Below, piece after piece: positions 39,764 through 50,299 of a DNA stretch of 64,000 bases; positions within the stretch are counted from its first letter, which is position 1, and each line of letters begins with the position of its first letter. Position numbers and translations under genes: made by a program. The stretch lies in the NCBI RefSeq assembly GCF_000969645.2, contig NZ_CP014222.1, forward strand, positions 2,793,740-2,857,739, given 5' to 3'. The DNA is from Janthinobacterium sp. B9-8 (GTDB taxonomy: Bacteria; Pseudomonadota; Gammaproteobacteria; Burkholderiales; Chitinibacteraceae). The notes under the pieces were generated by a model, which worked only from the letters and a program-made list of their open reading frames with translations, was not told the origin of the DNA and made no database searches.

Positions 39764-41034
39764 TGTTGCGGCAGATGGCATTGGTGGATTGCAATAATTT
39801 CTACGCGTCCTGTGAGCGGGTATTTCAGCCCAAATTACGCACGCGCCCCATTGTGGTGTTGTCGAACAATGATGGCTGTGTGGTCGCACGTAGTGCGGAA
39901 AGTAAGGCCTTGGGTATTCCTATGGGCGTGCCGCTGTATCAGATCCGTGATTTGATTAAAGAGCATGGCGTGGTGGTTAGATCGAGTAATTACGCGCTGT
40001 ATGGGGATTTAAGCCGTAGGGTGATGACAATTTTAGGCCGCTATTCTCCGCAGCAAGAAGTCTATTCAATCGATGAGAGTTTTTTAGATTTAAGCGGCTT
40101 TGCCAATGTCACGCAATACAGCCAGCAAATACGCCGTGATGTAAAGCAGCGTACGGGTATTCTGGTGAGTGTGGGGATTGCACCTAGTAAAACACTGGCT
40201 AAGCTTTGCAATCATGTGGCGAAGAAGATCCAGCCCTGGGCGGCAACAGGTGTTTGTAATCTGCATGAGATTGAGCCATCTGCGCTTAAAGACTTACTGC
40301 AAAGTCTGCCTGTAGGTGAAGTATGGGGGATTGGTCCACGCTTGGCCCGCAAGCTGGAGTTTGATGGCATTTGCACGGTGTATGACTTGAAGTGTGCACC
40401 GGCCAGCCAAATGCGCAGCCGTTACAGCGTATTGATGGAGCAGATCATTCGCGAGTTAAATGGTGAGGCCTGCTTGGAGCTGGATGAGGTGCCGGTAGCT
40501 AAACTGCAAATTATGTCTAGCCGCTCGTTTGGAAGTAAAACAGGGCTGCAGAGTGAGATTCAGGCCGCCGTTGCTTTGCATGTAAGCACGGCAGCAGAAA
40601 AGCTACGCCATCAGCAATCGCTGGCCAGCCAGTTGATGGTGTTTATTCGCACCAATCCATTTAGTGAGCGTGATTTACCGATGCGTCGCTCTATTGTGAT
40701 GCAGCTGGCTAATCCAACAGATGACACTTTATTGCTACAAAGCGCTGCGATGGCAGGCTTGCAGCAAATCTTTGTGCCGGGCTACCCCTATCAAAAAGCG
40801 GGGGTGATGCTGGATGGTATACAAGCAAAAGCTGCGCAACAGATGGATCTATTTGCAGAAGCCGCCAGCCCGCAGCGGGAGAAATTAATGGCGGCAATGG
40901 ATACGATCAATCAGCGCTTTGGTCGCCATACCCTGCGTAGCGCCGCAGAGTTGATGAGCCACGCCAGCCAGATGAATCAGCATCATCGATCACCACGCTA
41001 TACAACTTGCTGGGAGGAGTTGTTGAGTATTTAA
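39763..41034 (+). CDS. umuC: UmuC, catalytic subunit of DNA polymerase V
   Basis: A 423-residue Y-family translesion polymerase. [18 protein letters not shown] at the N-terminus and [13 protein letters not shown] hold the catalytic acidic residues; [22 protein letters not shown] and [17 protein letters not shown] (HhH) are conserved. The C-terminal domain ends with QMDLFAEA, a possible beta-clamp motif. It would be induced by DNA damage together with umuD. Confidence 0.95.
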   Translation: MLRQMALVDCNNFYASCERVFQPKLRTRPIVVLSNNDGCVVARSAESKALGIPMGVPLYQIRDLIKEHGVVVRSSNYALYGDLSRRVMTILGRYSPQQEVYSIDESFLDLSGFANVTQYSQQIRRDVKQRTGILVSVGIAPSKTLAKLCNHVAKKIQPWAATGVCNLHEIEPSALKDLLQSLPVGEVWGIGPRLARKLEFDGICTVYDLKCAPASQMRSRYSVLMEQIIRELNGEACLELDEVPVAKLQIMSSRSFGSKTGLQSEIQAAVALHVSTAAEKLRHQQSLASQLMVFIRTNPFSERDLPMRRSIVMQLANPTDDTLLLQSAAMAGLQQIFVPGYPYQKAGVMLDGIQAKAAQQMDLFAEAASPQREKLMAAMDTINQRFGRHTLRSAAELMSHASQMNQHHRSPRYTTCWEELLSI

Positions 41035-41366
41035 TCAGGCATTCTTCTAAAAACAATGTTTTCATTGTGTCTAATGACAATTTGAACGTCTGTAGTGGCA
41101 AGCTCGAGTAGCATGCCACTTAGATTGTAAGAAAATTGCACCTCGCCTTTTCCCCTGAACTTTATGTAATGAGATACTGAGTCAAATAGCGGAGTGATCT
41201 CGTGCCTATCAATATCAACAATATTTTCAATGCCAACGGATTTGATACTCGTTAAATCCATGCTGATTGAATCTTTAGACGAAAAAACCAAAACTCCATC
41301 TGAGTTAGTAAAGACATCCATCGAGTCATCAGGGGTTATTTTGATAGGTTTTTCATTGTTTGCCAT
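41031..41366 (-). CDS. Hypothetical protein at the end of the T6SS cluster
   Basis: A 111-residue soluble protein with no recognised family: [32 protein letters not shown]..., beta-rich, ending [17 protein letters not shown]. It converges with umuC (four-base overlap at the stops) and lies 74 bases after the second DUF6708-like gene in the same direction. It may be part of the effector-immunity cluster. Function unknown. Confidence 0.65.
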   Translation of the reverse strand: MANNEKPIKITPDDSMDVFTNSDGVLVFSSKDSISMDLTSIKSVGIENIVDIDRHEITPLFDSVSHYIKFRGKGEVQFSYNLSGMLLELATTDVQIVIRHNENIVFRRMPD

Positions 41367-41440
41367 AAAAAATTCTTTTGTAGTTGATGCAGCTTTTTTT
41401 AAACTAGTTTGCTAATCATGGGCAACAGCAGCACTGCGGC

Positions 41441-42547
41441 TTATTTTTTTGGCAGTAATGGCTCCCCCCACTCTGCACGGATTTCTGGAGGGAATGGGGC
41501 TTCGAATGCGGTTTTATGCGAAAGCCAATTAAAGGTGCCCCAGAGTAAATACAAGGGTCCAAAGATAGGGAAAAACAAAAAGGAGATCACCACAAAAATA
41601 GGATGGTCCTGATTCCACTTTTTTATTTTTGGGCCATATGGGCCAATACACCCCATAGATTGCCACCAACTATTAGGGGCAGCTTCGGCTAAAGTTTCGC
41701 CAACAGGCAAGGCCGGACCGTTTTCTTCCATATAGGCATGCAGATACGCCCATGATGCCCGAACGGAATGTTCACTCATGACCAGTGGATTACCAATCGT
41801 AAAGAAATCAACAAAGTCTGGCATTGCCTCATGCTTTAGCATTTGATCCCATGCTTTATCATGGTCACTTTTGGCGACTTGTTTTTGTGCAAAATCAGGA
41901 TCTTTAATTCCCACACCTAGGGAGTGAACCGTCGATGGTAATTGCCCCAACATAACAACTTTTGAAACATAAACAAATATTAATGAATTCCAATCGTATT
42001 CAATAATCACTGTTGGCCAAGCATACAATGGATTGCGTTTTTTAAAACTTTTTCTTATATAATCAATAAGCCCGGGTGTGTCACGAAAAACTCTATAAAC
42101 TTTTTGCTTTTTCTTATCAAAAATTAAGCTATCGTTTTTAAGAGAAAACATATCAGCTCTAAGCTGATAAAGCCCAATATGAAGTGCATAAAACACACCC
42201 AAGCCACTAAGAGTCATAAAAACAAATTTAAATAAAAAAGTGAATAATCCTTCTATTTCTAATTCAAAAAAGCAGACATACAATGCGTATGACATTAGGG
42301 GTAAGCCCCCAAAAAAGACAAGTAGCGAAAATAAGGTGACCAAGCCTCTTTGATAATGAGTTGTACTCGCCAGCTCGATGGCCTCTGGGTAAATCGTTTT
42401 AACGCCGTTCAAGCTGCTACCTTTGCACCGCGCAGTCGTTTCTTTACTTAGGTATGCTGCAATATCAATGCTAGATACATCAATAATGGCGGAAGGGTAT
42501 TCGCCCTTTAATAGGCGATAGGCTGTTGTTGAGGCAGTTGGAGTCAT
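41441..42547 (-). CDS. DUF6708-like membrane protein, putative T6SS immunity (copy 2)
   Basis: A 368-residue protein nearly identical over its C-terminal half to its upstream neighbour (LGQLPSTVH.LGVGIKDPDFAQKQVAKSDHDKAWDQML...). Two hydrophobic pairs lie at about 68-130 (LVTLFSLLVFFGGLPLMSYALYVCFFEL, FVFMTLSGLGVFYALHIGLYQL) and one near 320 (IFVVISFLFFPIFGPLYLL). Inner-membrane proteins of this type accompany VasX-like toxins. The N-terminal membrane region differs between copies, perhaps reflecting different toxin specificity. Confidence 0.75.
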   Translation of the reverse strand: MTPTASTTAYRLLKGEYPSAIIDVSSIDIAAYLSKETTARCKGSSLNGVKTIYPEAIELASTTHYQRGLVTLFSLLVFFGGLPLMSYALYVCFFELEIEGLFTFLFKFVFMTLSGLGVFYALHIGLYQLRADMFSLKNDSLIFDKKKQKVYRVFRDTPGLIDYIRKSFKKRNPLYAWPTVIIEYDWNSLIFVYVSKVVMLGQLPSTVHSLGVGIKDPDFAQKQVAKSDHDKAWDQMLKHEAMPDFVDFFTIGNPLVMSEHSVRASWAYLHAYMEENGPALPVGETLAEAAPNSWWQSMGCIGPYGPKIKKWNQDHPIFVVISFLFFPIFGPLYLLWGTFNWLSHKTAFEAPFPPEIRAEWGEPLLPKK

Positions 42548-42646
42548 AAGCTTTTAATTTTTTAGATGGGATTGAATGATTAATCTATTTGCTATGATTC
42601 CCACTTCACCCGCGGCTATCGCACAAGGCAATAGCCGCGTTAAGGC

Positions 42647-43783
42647 TTATTTTTTGGGCAGTACTGGCTCTCCCCACTCTGCACGGATTTCTGGGGGGAA
42701 TGGGGCTTCGAATGCGGTTTTATGCGAAAGCCAATTAAAGGTTCCCCAGAGTAAATACAATGGTCCAAAGATAGGGAAAAACAAAAAGGACATCACCACA
42801 AAAATAGGATGGTCTTGATTCCACTTTTTTATATTTGGACCATATGGGCCAATACACCCCATAGATTGCCACCAACTATTAGGGGCGGCCTCAGCTAAAG
42901 ACTCACCAACAGGCAAGGCTGGGCCGTTTTCTTCCATATAGGCATGCAGATAGGCCCATAATGCCTGCACAGAATATTCACTCATGACCAGTGGATTACC
43001 AATGGTAAAGAAACCAACAAAGTCTGGTATTGCCTCGTGCTTTAGCATTTGATCCCAGGCTTTATCATGGTCACTTTTTGCGACTTGTTTTTGTGCAAAA
43101 TCAGGATCTTTAATCCCCACCCCCAGGGTGTGAACCGTTGATGGTAATTGCCCCAACATCACAACTTTTGAAACATAAACAAAGATTAAAGAATCCCAAT
43201 CGTATTCAACAATCACGGTAGGCCAAGCATAAAATGGATTACGTTTTTTTAAGCTGTTTCTAACGTAATCGATAAGGCCAGGTATGTTTCTAAAAACACG
43301 GTAAACTTTTTTCTTTTTCCTATCAAAAAACAAGCTGTCGTTTTTAAGTGAAAACATATCGACTCTAAGTTGATAAATGCCGAGATGAAATGAGAAAAAT
43401 ACACTTAAAATACAGATTGTCAGCCCAAAACTCACCATTAGGAAAAGCACCACATCTAGATCAGAGATTGCTGCTGAAAACAACAATAGTCCAATATAAG
43501 TGCCATATAACATTACGGGAAAAAAACCAAAAATAACAAGCATTGCAAACACAGTTAAAAGGCCACGCTGATAATGAGTAGTACTGGCCAACTCGATGGC
43601 AGCTGGATAGATCGTTTTAACTTCGCTCAGCGTACTGCCACTTTGCCGCGTGGTTGTTTTCTTATTCAGATACGTGACAATGCCCAAGCTGGATGCATTG
43701 ATCATTGCTGGCGGGTATTCACCTTGCAGTACACGATAAGCAGTGGTGGTTGCCGTATTTAATGTCATTTTTAATAAGCTCAC
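42647..43783 (-). CDS. DUF6708-like membrane protein, putative T6SS immunity (copy 1)
   Basis: A 378-residue paralogue of the next gene, with the same layout: N-terminal soluble part, two membrane-helix pairs (about 75-150), a cytosolic domain and a C-terminal hydrophobic segment. Its start overlaps the stop of the toxin gene as ATGA, so it is the more likely cognate immunity protein. Immunity function is inferred from position and membrane location. Confidence 0.78.
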   Translation of the reverse strand: MSLLKMTLNTATTTAYRVLQGEYPPAMINASSLGIVTYLNKKTTTRQSGSTLSEVKTIYPAAIELASTTHYQRGLLTVFAMLVIFGFFPVMLYGTYIGLLLFSAAISDLDVVLFLMVSFGLTICILSVFFSFHLGIYQLRVDMFSLKNDSLFFDRKKKKVYRVFRNIPGLIDYVRNSLKKRNPFYAWPTVIVEYDWDSLIFVYVSKVVMLGQLPSTVHTLGVGIKDPDFAQKQVAKSDHDKAWDQMLKHEAIPDFVGFFTIGNPLVMSEYSVQALWAYLHAYMEENGPALPVGESLAEAAPNSWWQSMGCIGPYGPNIKKWNQDHPIFVVMSFLFFPIFGPLYLLWGTFNWLSHKTAFEAPFPPEIRAEWGEPVLPKK

Positions 43784-46644
43784 AGATATTTAATCGAGGC
43801 GGGTGCAGATTTATTTACGGGCGAAGGTTTTTTTTCTTCATATTTAATTTGAGGTTCAGATTCAGATTGGCGGCTCTTTTTTAAAGCCTTAAATAAAGCT
43901 TTTTCTTCTTCTGCCGATGTACTAAACCTATTTTCTTTACCAAAATAGCAATCTTCGGCCCAATCCTGTAGCGCGGTGGGTGTTAGCATTGCAGAGCCAG
44001 AATATACAAGTACACCTAGCCCCATTAAAACCAAGGCCCAGCCGGTTAAGCTCATACCCAAAATAGCAATCCCACCCTCTGTGGCCACAGCTGTAGCAGA
44101 AACAATCTCCCCTGTTCCTAGCCATGTAGCAACTATTTCTGTTGTTGCCGCAATACCAGCAACTCCACCTGCACCATATAATGCACCAGTAAGGAACCAA
44201 GAAGCAGCTAATTTATTGTTGTGTTTATAGTTTTCCCCAGCAAAAACAAAAGCCTGCGCACTATCCACCAGCAAAGCCCCCCAGCCCGCATAGCCCCCTA
44301 CGGCTTTTAAAACCATAGTAAGAGCACCATGCTTTGCAAATTGCGCCGCAGCAATACCTGCTATATCCCCAGTTGCCCCAACCGTCCCAGAGCCATTACT
44401 GGCAATCCCAAACCAAGCATCGCGCAAAGCTTTTTGATCTTCTGGGCTGGCAGCAGCTAAAGATTGAAGGCTGCCATTTAAGCCCAGCATTTGCAGGGAT
44501 AAAAAGCCGATGGCAATGCGGCCTTCTGCCTTGATAAAGACCGCTTTACTACCACGCCAGCTGTTTTCTTTTAAGTTATATAAGGCTTCTTTGGCCGTCT
44601 CTGCCACGTGCCTTTGCTGCGCAAACATTTTGCCAAAATCCTCTGCCGATACTTTTTGTATCCCCTCTAAGCCTTGTGCGGTTAAATTGAGTTTCGAGAC
44701 TTTGAGGGATACTTTTTCAGCGTCTTTTAGGGCCGTGGCGCTTTGTGTAGCTTGCTTCAGCTTATCGGTATCGGTGAGTACATGCAGCTCAATCAAGCTT
44801 TGCTTGCGCATGCTATTTATCAGTTTTTTACTTGGCGTGTAACGCTTACTAGCAAGTAATGCAATCGCCTCATCAAAAGGCAAGAACACACTGACTAATA
44901 GGGGCCGAGGCTTGATCTTGGTTTTATTAAGCACACCAGCCAGAATATGCTCCATATTCTGGCCAAGCAAAGTCATGCCCAGTAGCTTACCTTCTATTAC
45001 TTTAAAGCTACTGTGCTCGCTTGCGTAGCCAACCGCCCCGCCAATTAGCGCTGTAGAAACGCCCTGATGAAAGCCAAAGACCGCCTCATTCAGCCAGCTA
45101 AACTTAGGGCTAAGCTGTGGCATAAGTAAATCTTTGAGCAGATTATAGGTTTTGGCCTGATTATCTTCGGCCACATATTCAAACAGCGATTTTTGATTAG
45201 AAAGCTGTGCGCGCAGCATCACTGCATCCTGCTCACTAATTTTTTTGATTGCCTGTTTATATGCAAGCTCAGCGCTGCTAGGGCCTAGGCTGCCCCCGCC
45301 GTAAACATGAAAAGCCTCCTCGCTATAGCAAGCCCCCGCACTATGGTGGGTTTGCTTAGGATCGTTCGGGTCATTTTCATCAAAATGCAGGGCAAAACAA
45401 TCAGTCACGTTTTTTTGAGAGGCAGCGACGTAATCATCATCGTATGAGGTGATGATCTGATCCATCTCAGCCATTTTTTTATCATACTCGAGCATAAACT
45501 GTGCACGTTTTGGCTCATCAAAAAAAGTACTTAGTTTTGCCCAGTCTGTTTGGGTGCGCTCATTAGCCTTCGTCTTACGAAGTGCATCATCTTCCAGCTG
45601 ATAAACCTCTCCCATACTTGCTGGTGTAACAGGCTGCCCCGCATGAGTTGGCTTCCATACTGTGTCTTTTAGGCTAGGTCGAAAAGAGGGGTTAAGTTTG
45701 TTTTTGTCATATAGCGCTTTGTTCATTGAGCCTATACGTCTTTGTGCCCCATCGAATAAGGTGGTTCCAGTCTTCTTATAATGATCATCACCGATGCATT
45801 TCTTTAAACCAATAAGCAAGCCTGAGCATAAGACACCCCGACTGTAAGGGACGGCAACTTCACTCTTCCTCACCAGCGCACGCATGCGCAAGTGATTGAG
45901 CTCGGCAGAAACCGCAACTGGGTCTGGTAGGGCAAACACAAGGCCTTTATCTTTGGTCTTGGTGTGCATATTGCCCAATTGCTGCATATGGCCATTCAGT
46001 TGATCAAGCGCATCTACTCCGCCTTTAAAGGGGAAGTAGGGCTCCGCATCTTTGCCCGGGCTTACATTGCGCAGCGCATATTCAGCAACAAATTTCCCTG
46101 GGCTTTCTGCCTTGGCAACAAATGCATTATCTGGTGCTTTTCCGCTATCTAAGTAGGCTTTAACATCAAGGCATTGCATGACTTTGGGATTGGCTTGATT
46201 GGCTTTTTTTAGCTTGTCATTCCATAAGTTGGCGCTATACGCCAGCCATATTTTCCCCGTTTTATGCGCTTGGGGAATCGTCAGCAAACGCACTTTATGC
46301 AAATGGCCGGATTTATTACAAGAAAAAGGCTCTGCTAAATAAAAGGAGGGATGTGAGGCAGAGTAAAGCGCCCCTTCTGGCGTAATCCGGTAAATATCCC
46401 AGCCATCTTTTTTGCCTGCTGGCGGGGTTTCATAAAACACATATAAATAGCCCCGGCGCAGGGTTCGCAGTACATAGCGCGATTGCTTAGGCGTAGCAAG
46501 CTGAGCCGCTTTTTGCGCAATGGCGTGCGAAAGCAGCTTTGCACTGCCGGATGGCTGTAAATCTGCTTTATTCGCAATCACTGAGGGGCGCACCAATAGA
46601 ATAGGCAGTCCACTTTTTTCACACGCTCTACAGGTATCTGTCAT
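43780..46644 (-). CDS. VasX-like T6SS membrane-targeting effector
   Basis: A 954-residue effector. The N-terminus (MTDTCRACEKSGLPILLVRPSVIANKADL... YVLRTLRRGYLYVFYE) matches the VasX/BTH_I2691-type N-terminal domain. The middle is a long helical region, and the last ~250 residues hold several hydrophobic segments (LTMVLKAVGGYAGWGALLVDSAQAFVFA; GALYGAGGVAGIAATTEIVATWLG; GIAILGMSLTGWALVLMGLGVLVY), consistent with pore formation in target membranes. The ATG at 46644 overlaps the adaptor stop. Lipid or pore activity is by family analogy. Confidence 0.85.
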   Translation of the reverse strand: MTDTCRACEKSGLPILLVRPSVIANKADLQPSGSAKLLSHAIAQKAAQLATPKQSRYVLRTLRRGYLYVFYETPPAGKKDGWDIYRITPEGALYSASHPSFYLAEPFSCNKSGHLHKVRLLTIPQAHKTGKIWLAYSANLWNDKLKKANQANPKVMQCLDVKAYLDSGKAPDNAFVAKAESPGKFVAEYALRNVSPGKDAEPYFPFKGGVDALDQLNGHMQQLGNMHTKTKDKGLVFALPDPVAVSAELNHLRMRALVRKSEVAVPYSRGVLCSGLLIGLKKCIGDDHYKKTGTTLFDGAQRRIGSMNKALYDKNKLNPSFRPSLKDTVWKPTHAGQPVTPASMGEVYQLEDDALRKTKANERTQTDWAKLSTFFDEPKRAQFMLEYDKKMAEMDQIITSYDDDYVAASQKNVTDCFALHFDENDPNDPKQTHHSAGACYSEEAFHVYGGGSLGPSSAELAYKQAIKKISEQDAVMLRAQLSNQKSLFEYVAEDNQAKTYNLLKDLLMPQLSPKFSWLNEAVFGFHQGVSTALIGGAVGYASEHSSFKVIEGKLLGMTLLGQNMEHILAGVLNKTKIKPRPLLVSVFLPFDEAIALLASKRYTPSKKLINSMRKQSLIELHVLTDTDKLKQATQSATALKDAEKVSLKVSKLNLTAQGLEGIQKVSAEDFGKMFAQQRHVAETAKEALYNLKENSWRGSKAVFIKAEGRIAIGFLSLQMLGLNGSLQSLAAASPEDQKALRDAWFGIASNGSGTVGATGDIAGIAAAQFAKHGALTMVLKAVGGYAGWGALLVDSAQAFVFAGENYKHNNKLAASWFLTGALYGAGGVAGIAATTEIVATWLGTGEIVSATAVATEGGIAILGMSLTGWALVLMGLGVLVYSGSAMLTPTALQDWAEDCYFGKENRFSTSAEEEKALFKALKKSRQSESEPQIKYEEKKPSPVNKSAPASIKYL

Positions 46645-47636
46645 TGGTTTTCTTTTTGTGGTGAGTGCAGCATGATCTGATCCCACTGGCTTGCTGTGAT
46701 TTCAGCCAAGGCGGTATTCAAAGGCGTTTGAGTTTCTTTGGCGTTTTTAAAAATTGCGCTCATGGATGGGTGCTGCCAAAACTGCGGATATCGATCCGCA
46801 TAGAGGGCAAAGGCCACTTGATCATCGATTTGCGGCCAGCCCAATTCCCTAGCCGTTTTAACCCATAGCCGTCCATTTAAAAACATCTGGGCATAGGGGG
46901 CTGATCGCGTGGCATACCATTGCGCTAAAGTACGGTTAATTGCCTCAGCATCGAGGATGGCTTCTGCTTCATGGGGCTTTAATGTCAGCGTTGCCTGGCT
47001 GCCCCTAGTGCTTTGTAGATGAGTGACTCTGCCGTCAATCGATAATAAATACCAGTTAGCAACAGGCCCAAGCCACAGACTGATGCGCTCTTCACCCAGC
47101 AGCGCTAAAAGTAAGGGCAATGTTCTGGGGTCAGCTGCTCTTAAATAACGCTTACCTGTTTGCCCCTTTATTCTTTGCTGCATCATTCTGGCCAGCCATG
47201 CGGCCAACTCTTCACTACTCGCATGGCTTTGTAGCCAAGCGCATACAGGTAGCCCGCCAAAGCCTCTATCTAGCAGTGCCAGATTATTTTCTAAGGCAAT
47301 CTGAATAGACTCTGCAAATAAAGGGTCTTCTTTGCCCTGCAATTGCACTAAATAGGGCAATTGAGCATAAGGCAAAGGCGGCTCGTTAAAAGTCAGCATG
47401 GTGATGCTTCGCCCGTCCCACGCTGCTGTGCGGGAGTCTTGCAGAGTAGGCGTGTTTTCTGGCGGCGCAGCATCTGGCCCGCCATCCAAGGGGCGTGGCT
47501 CGCCCAACATGGGATCAATCAGCAGATAAAAAGCGCCGTCTTGTTTTGATGATCCAATTTGTGCTGCCAGCTGCATAATATGAGTCGGTTCTATAGCCAG
47601 TGGAGGCCATGGGTCAAACAGTGCTGTGCTTTGCAT
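46641..47636 (-). CDS. DUF4123 adaptor/chaperone for the T6SS effector
   Basis: A 331-residue adaptor that loads a cognate effector onto VgrG. DUF4123 features: AFYLLIDPMLGEPRP near the N-terminus, LLDRGFGGLPVCAWLQSHASSEELAAWLARMMQQRI and RAADPRTLPLLLALLGEERISLWLGPVANWYLL. The start MQSTALFDPW was chosen; longer frames run into vgrG. It lies between vgrG and the effector, the standard order for such cargo. Confidence 0.9.
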   Translation of the reverse strand: MQSTALFDPWPPLAIEPTHIMQLAAQIGSSKQDGAFYLLIDPMLGEPRPLDGGPDAAPPENTPTLQDSRTAAWDGRSITMLTFNEPPLPYAQLPYLVQLQGKEDPLFAESIQIALENNLALLDRGFGGLPVCAWLQSHASSEELAAWLARMMQQRIKGQTGKRYLRAADPRTLPLLLALLGEERISLWLGPVANWYLLSIDGRVTHLQSTRGSQATLTLKPHEAEAILDAEAINRTLAQWYATRSAPYAQMFLNGRLWVKTARELGWPQIDDQVAFALYADRYPQFWQHPSMSAIFKNAKETQTPLNTALAEITASQWDQIMLHSPQKENQ

Positions 47637-47653
47637 TAATTTTGGCCTGTGTA

Positions 47654-50299
47654 TCAAAGAACGGCTGCGCCACCCGCAGCGGCATCTTTCATTTTTTGTG
47701 AACAATCCTTGGCTTTAACAAAGGGCACAAATTGGGGTGTTAAGCTCGCTGGGCCGCTCATATCGTGATTAGCGCCTTTCACCGTGACAGTGCCGGGGCA
47801 ATGAATCTCGATATTGCCGCCTTTTAGCCGGATATACCCGCCACCAGCCGTAACTAAAACTTCATCTTTAGCCGAAATACTGAGCAGCCCCTTGCAAGCA
47901 GTTACTTTCAGGTCTTTATCACCAGTGATTTCGATATCGTCGCTCTGCGCTTGCAACTGGATTTTGCCTTTGGCTGCGATCAGTTTTAAAGCGACTTTGT
48001 CTTTTACCCCAGCTACAAACAAGCTGATGTTCTGGCGGACGTTGTGAATCCAGCGGCGGCCAGAAGTTTGGTTGGTGTCTCTTTGGGCGACCAGATCTAA
48101 GTTGGTGCCTGCGGTAAGAGTTTGGCTTTGCGGGCTGGTGATAGCCACGCCGTCTTCACCGTGCAGCAGGATAATATTCTGCTGGCCCGCTTGTTTTTCG
48201 GACTGGCTTTTACCGTCTTTATCCGTATTCGTGCCTGCTTCTAGGCTTTTACTGGCGTGGATATGATGGTGCAAATGGCCTTGGATGTTTTTATCACCCG
48301 CGCTATTGTCCGGATTGATTGTTTTATTGTCTTCGCCAGTTTCTATGGTGTCTGCAAGCTGGTTGGTCGCTGTTTCACCTAGGCTTTGTGCAAGCGCCAA
48401 GGCCGATTCAAGCTGGCTTTGCGCGGGGCTGTGGTCGAGCTGTTTACCGGATGCACCGCCTTTGGCTTCGGTGCTGATCAGCAAGCCATTGGCGCGGATT
48501 GCGCCTTGATTATCTGTGCGTAATTCAAACCCTTCACCGCGTGGCTCACCTTTGCCGTCGGTGCGCGGATGGATTAAATAGCCAAGATTGAGCTGGGTTT
48601 TGCCGTGTTCGCTCGATAGCTTGGTGCGCACTTCACCCTTAGTATCGTCAAACAGCAGCTCGCCGTATTGGCCACCTTCATGCTCTTTGGTTTTGATGCC
48701 GGATAACGTTTTGTTTGCAGGTAAGACGCCTGCGCTGCTTAAGGTGGGCACGGAATGGCTTCCGTTATAGACAGCGCCAGTGACTACGGGGCGGTCGATG
48801 TCTCCCTCTATAAAGCTGACGGTTACTTCTTGCCCGATACGCGGGATAAACTGATGCCCCCAGCCTGCGCCTGCCGATGGCGCGGCGACGCGTATCCAGC
48901 AGGAGGACTTGTCATCTAGGTTGGCGCCAAACTCCGGGTGCTCGGCAGCACGCTGCCAGTGAAATTGCACCTTTATCCGCCCTTGCTCGTCGGTATGGAC
49001 TTCGGAGCCGGCAGGGCCAACCACCGTGGCAGTTTGCAATCCAAGACTGGTGGGCTTGGTAAATTCTTGCTCACCAAGATGGCTAAGCACAGGCTGGCCG
49101 CGTCTTTGGGCGGTGAAATCGGCTTGGTAAGGCGCGTTACCTTTACCCGAAGTGGCAAGCAGGCTTGGGGCAACTAAGCCAAGTTGCTGGGTTAGATCCA
49201 CCGGCAAATTATTATTGGCGGTGAATTGAAGCGCGGTGACGGCAAATTCGCGCTGCTCGGCGCTATCCCATTCGTGGGCGGGGTGATCTTCTAAGCAAAA
49301 CCATTGCCCGGCTTGCAAGCTACGTAATGTGCCGGAGCCGCTAAATGATTTCTTTTGCCCGTCTAAAGCGTCCTGGCGCAGCTTGGCATCGTGGTTGAGC
49401 TGGTCTAAATCGCTGGCGTAGTAATGCGCTTGTGGGTCGTAATATTCGAAGCTGGATTGGATTTGCTGCCCGCCATCGCCTTGATCAACCGTGCTATCGC
49501 TTAGGCTATGGCTGGTGCTGCTGGCTTTGTAATCAAAGCTGGCAAGGGAAACTGAGCTGCTACCAATTTGCCGCTGAGTATTCCATGTGGTGAGCGAATC
49601 ACTTTCTTCTGTGGCGTCCGAGCGGTGGAATCTCACCGCACTTTCTGCAGCTTCGGGTAGGGCAAAGGCGTCATCAAATACAATAAGTTGAACCTGAGGC
49701 GTGTCTCCGGCCAAATGCTCGAAGCGCCATACCAAGCCGCTTTCTTTCATTAAGCGGCACAAAAACGCAAAATCGTCTTCTCGGTATTGCAAGCAATAAG
49801 AGCGCGGCGGGTATTCGCCTGATAATTTAAAATCCAGCGTTTGTACCGAAGCAAATACAGGGTTTTTGGCCTGATGCTCGGCCAGTACCTGTTTCACAAT
49901 ATCGGGGGCGGATAAATCCTGAAAAACGCGAGAAGTGCGGCGGTATCTGAGCAGCGCAAAAGGTGGCTCTACGGTGATGGAATATTTAGCGAAGCCGCCA
50001 TCCGAGCCTAAAAGCTGCGCCTGCGAGATTACACCACAGCGCTCAATCTCATCGCCATTGGCATCTGCCACAGATAAAACAATCGGCAGGCCAAGCAGCG
50101 ATTTAAGCTCTAAAGCCCCATCGGGTGACAAGCAATCGATCTGATAACGGTAAGCCTGATTAATCCCCTCGCTGCCCGTCACACGCTGAGGTAAAAGCTG
50201 CTCGCCCCACGCTGCGCCATCGCCCAATTGGAGAGAGATAAGACGCTGCTCTTGACTAAACGCAGAGGCAAAGGAAGCAAGCAGATCACTAAGATTCAT
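47654..50299 (-). CDS. vgrG: VgrG spike protein with DUF2345 extension
   Basis: An 881-residue T6SS spike. Residues ~20-400 form the gp27/gp44-like base (GVISQAQLLGSDGGFAKYSITVEPPFALLRYRRTSRVFQDLSAPDIVKQVL). DEQGRIKVQFHWQR and VAAPSAGAGWGHQFIPRIGQEVTVSFIEGDIDRPVVTGAVYNG mark the gp5 OB-fold, followed by a DUF2345 beta-helix (SQTLTAGTNLDLVAQRD ... ITGDKDLKVTACKGLLSISAKDEVLVTAGGGYIRLKGG). A short C-terminal tail follows. It is the first gene of the leftward effector cluster. Confidence 0.95.
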   Translation of the reverse strand: MNLSDLLASFASAFSQEQRLISLQLGDGAAWGEQLLPQRVTGSEGINQAYRYQIDCLSPDGALELKSLLGLPIVLSVADANGDEIERCGVISQAQLLGSDGGFAKYSITVEPPFALLRYRRTSRVFQDLSAPDIVKQVLAEHQAKNPVFASVQTLDFKLSGEYPPRSYCLQYREDDFAFLCRLMKESGLVWRFEHLAGDTPQVQLIVFDDAFALPEAAESAVRFHRSDATEESDSLTTWNTQRQIGSSSVSLASFDYKASSTSHSLSDSTVDQGDGGQQIQSSFEYYDPQAHYYASDLDQLNHDAKLRQDALDGQKKSFSGSGTLRSLQAGQWFCLEDHPAHEWDSAEQREFAVTALQFTANNNLPVDLTQQLGLVAPSLLATSGKGNAPYQADFTAQRRGQPVLSHLGEQEFTKPTSLGLQTATVVGPAGSEVHTDEQGRIKVQFHWQRAAEHPEFGANLDDKSSCWIRVAAPSAGAGWGHQFIPRIGQEVTVSFIEGDIDRPVVTGAVYNGSHSVPTLSSAGVLPANKTLSGIKTKEHEGGQYGELLFDDTKGEVRTKLSSEHGKTQLNLGYLIHPRTDGKGEPRGEGFELRTDNQGAIRANGLLISTEAKGGASGKQLDHSPAQSQLESALALAQSLGETATNQLADTIETGEDNKTINPDNSAGDKNIQGHLHHHIHASKSLEAGTNTDKDGKSQSEKQAGQQNIILLHGEDGVAITSPQSQTLTAGTNLDLVAQRDTNQTSGRRWIHNVRQNISLFVAGVKDKVALKLIAAKGKIQLQAQSDDIEITGDKDLKVTACKGLLSISAKDEVLVTAGGGYIRLKGGNIEIHCPGTVTVKGANHDMSGPASLTPQFVPFVKAKDCSQKMKDAAAGGAAVL

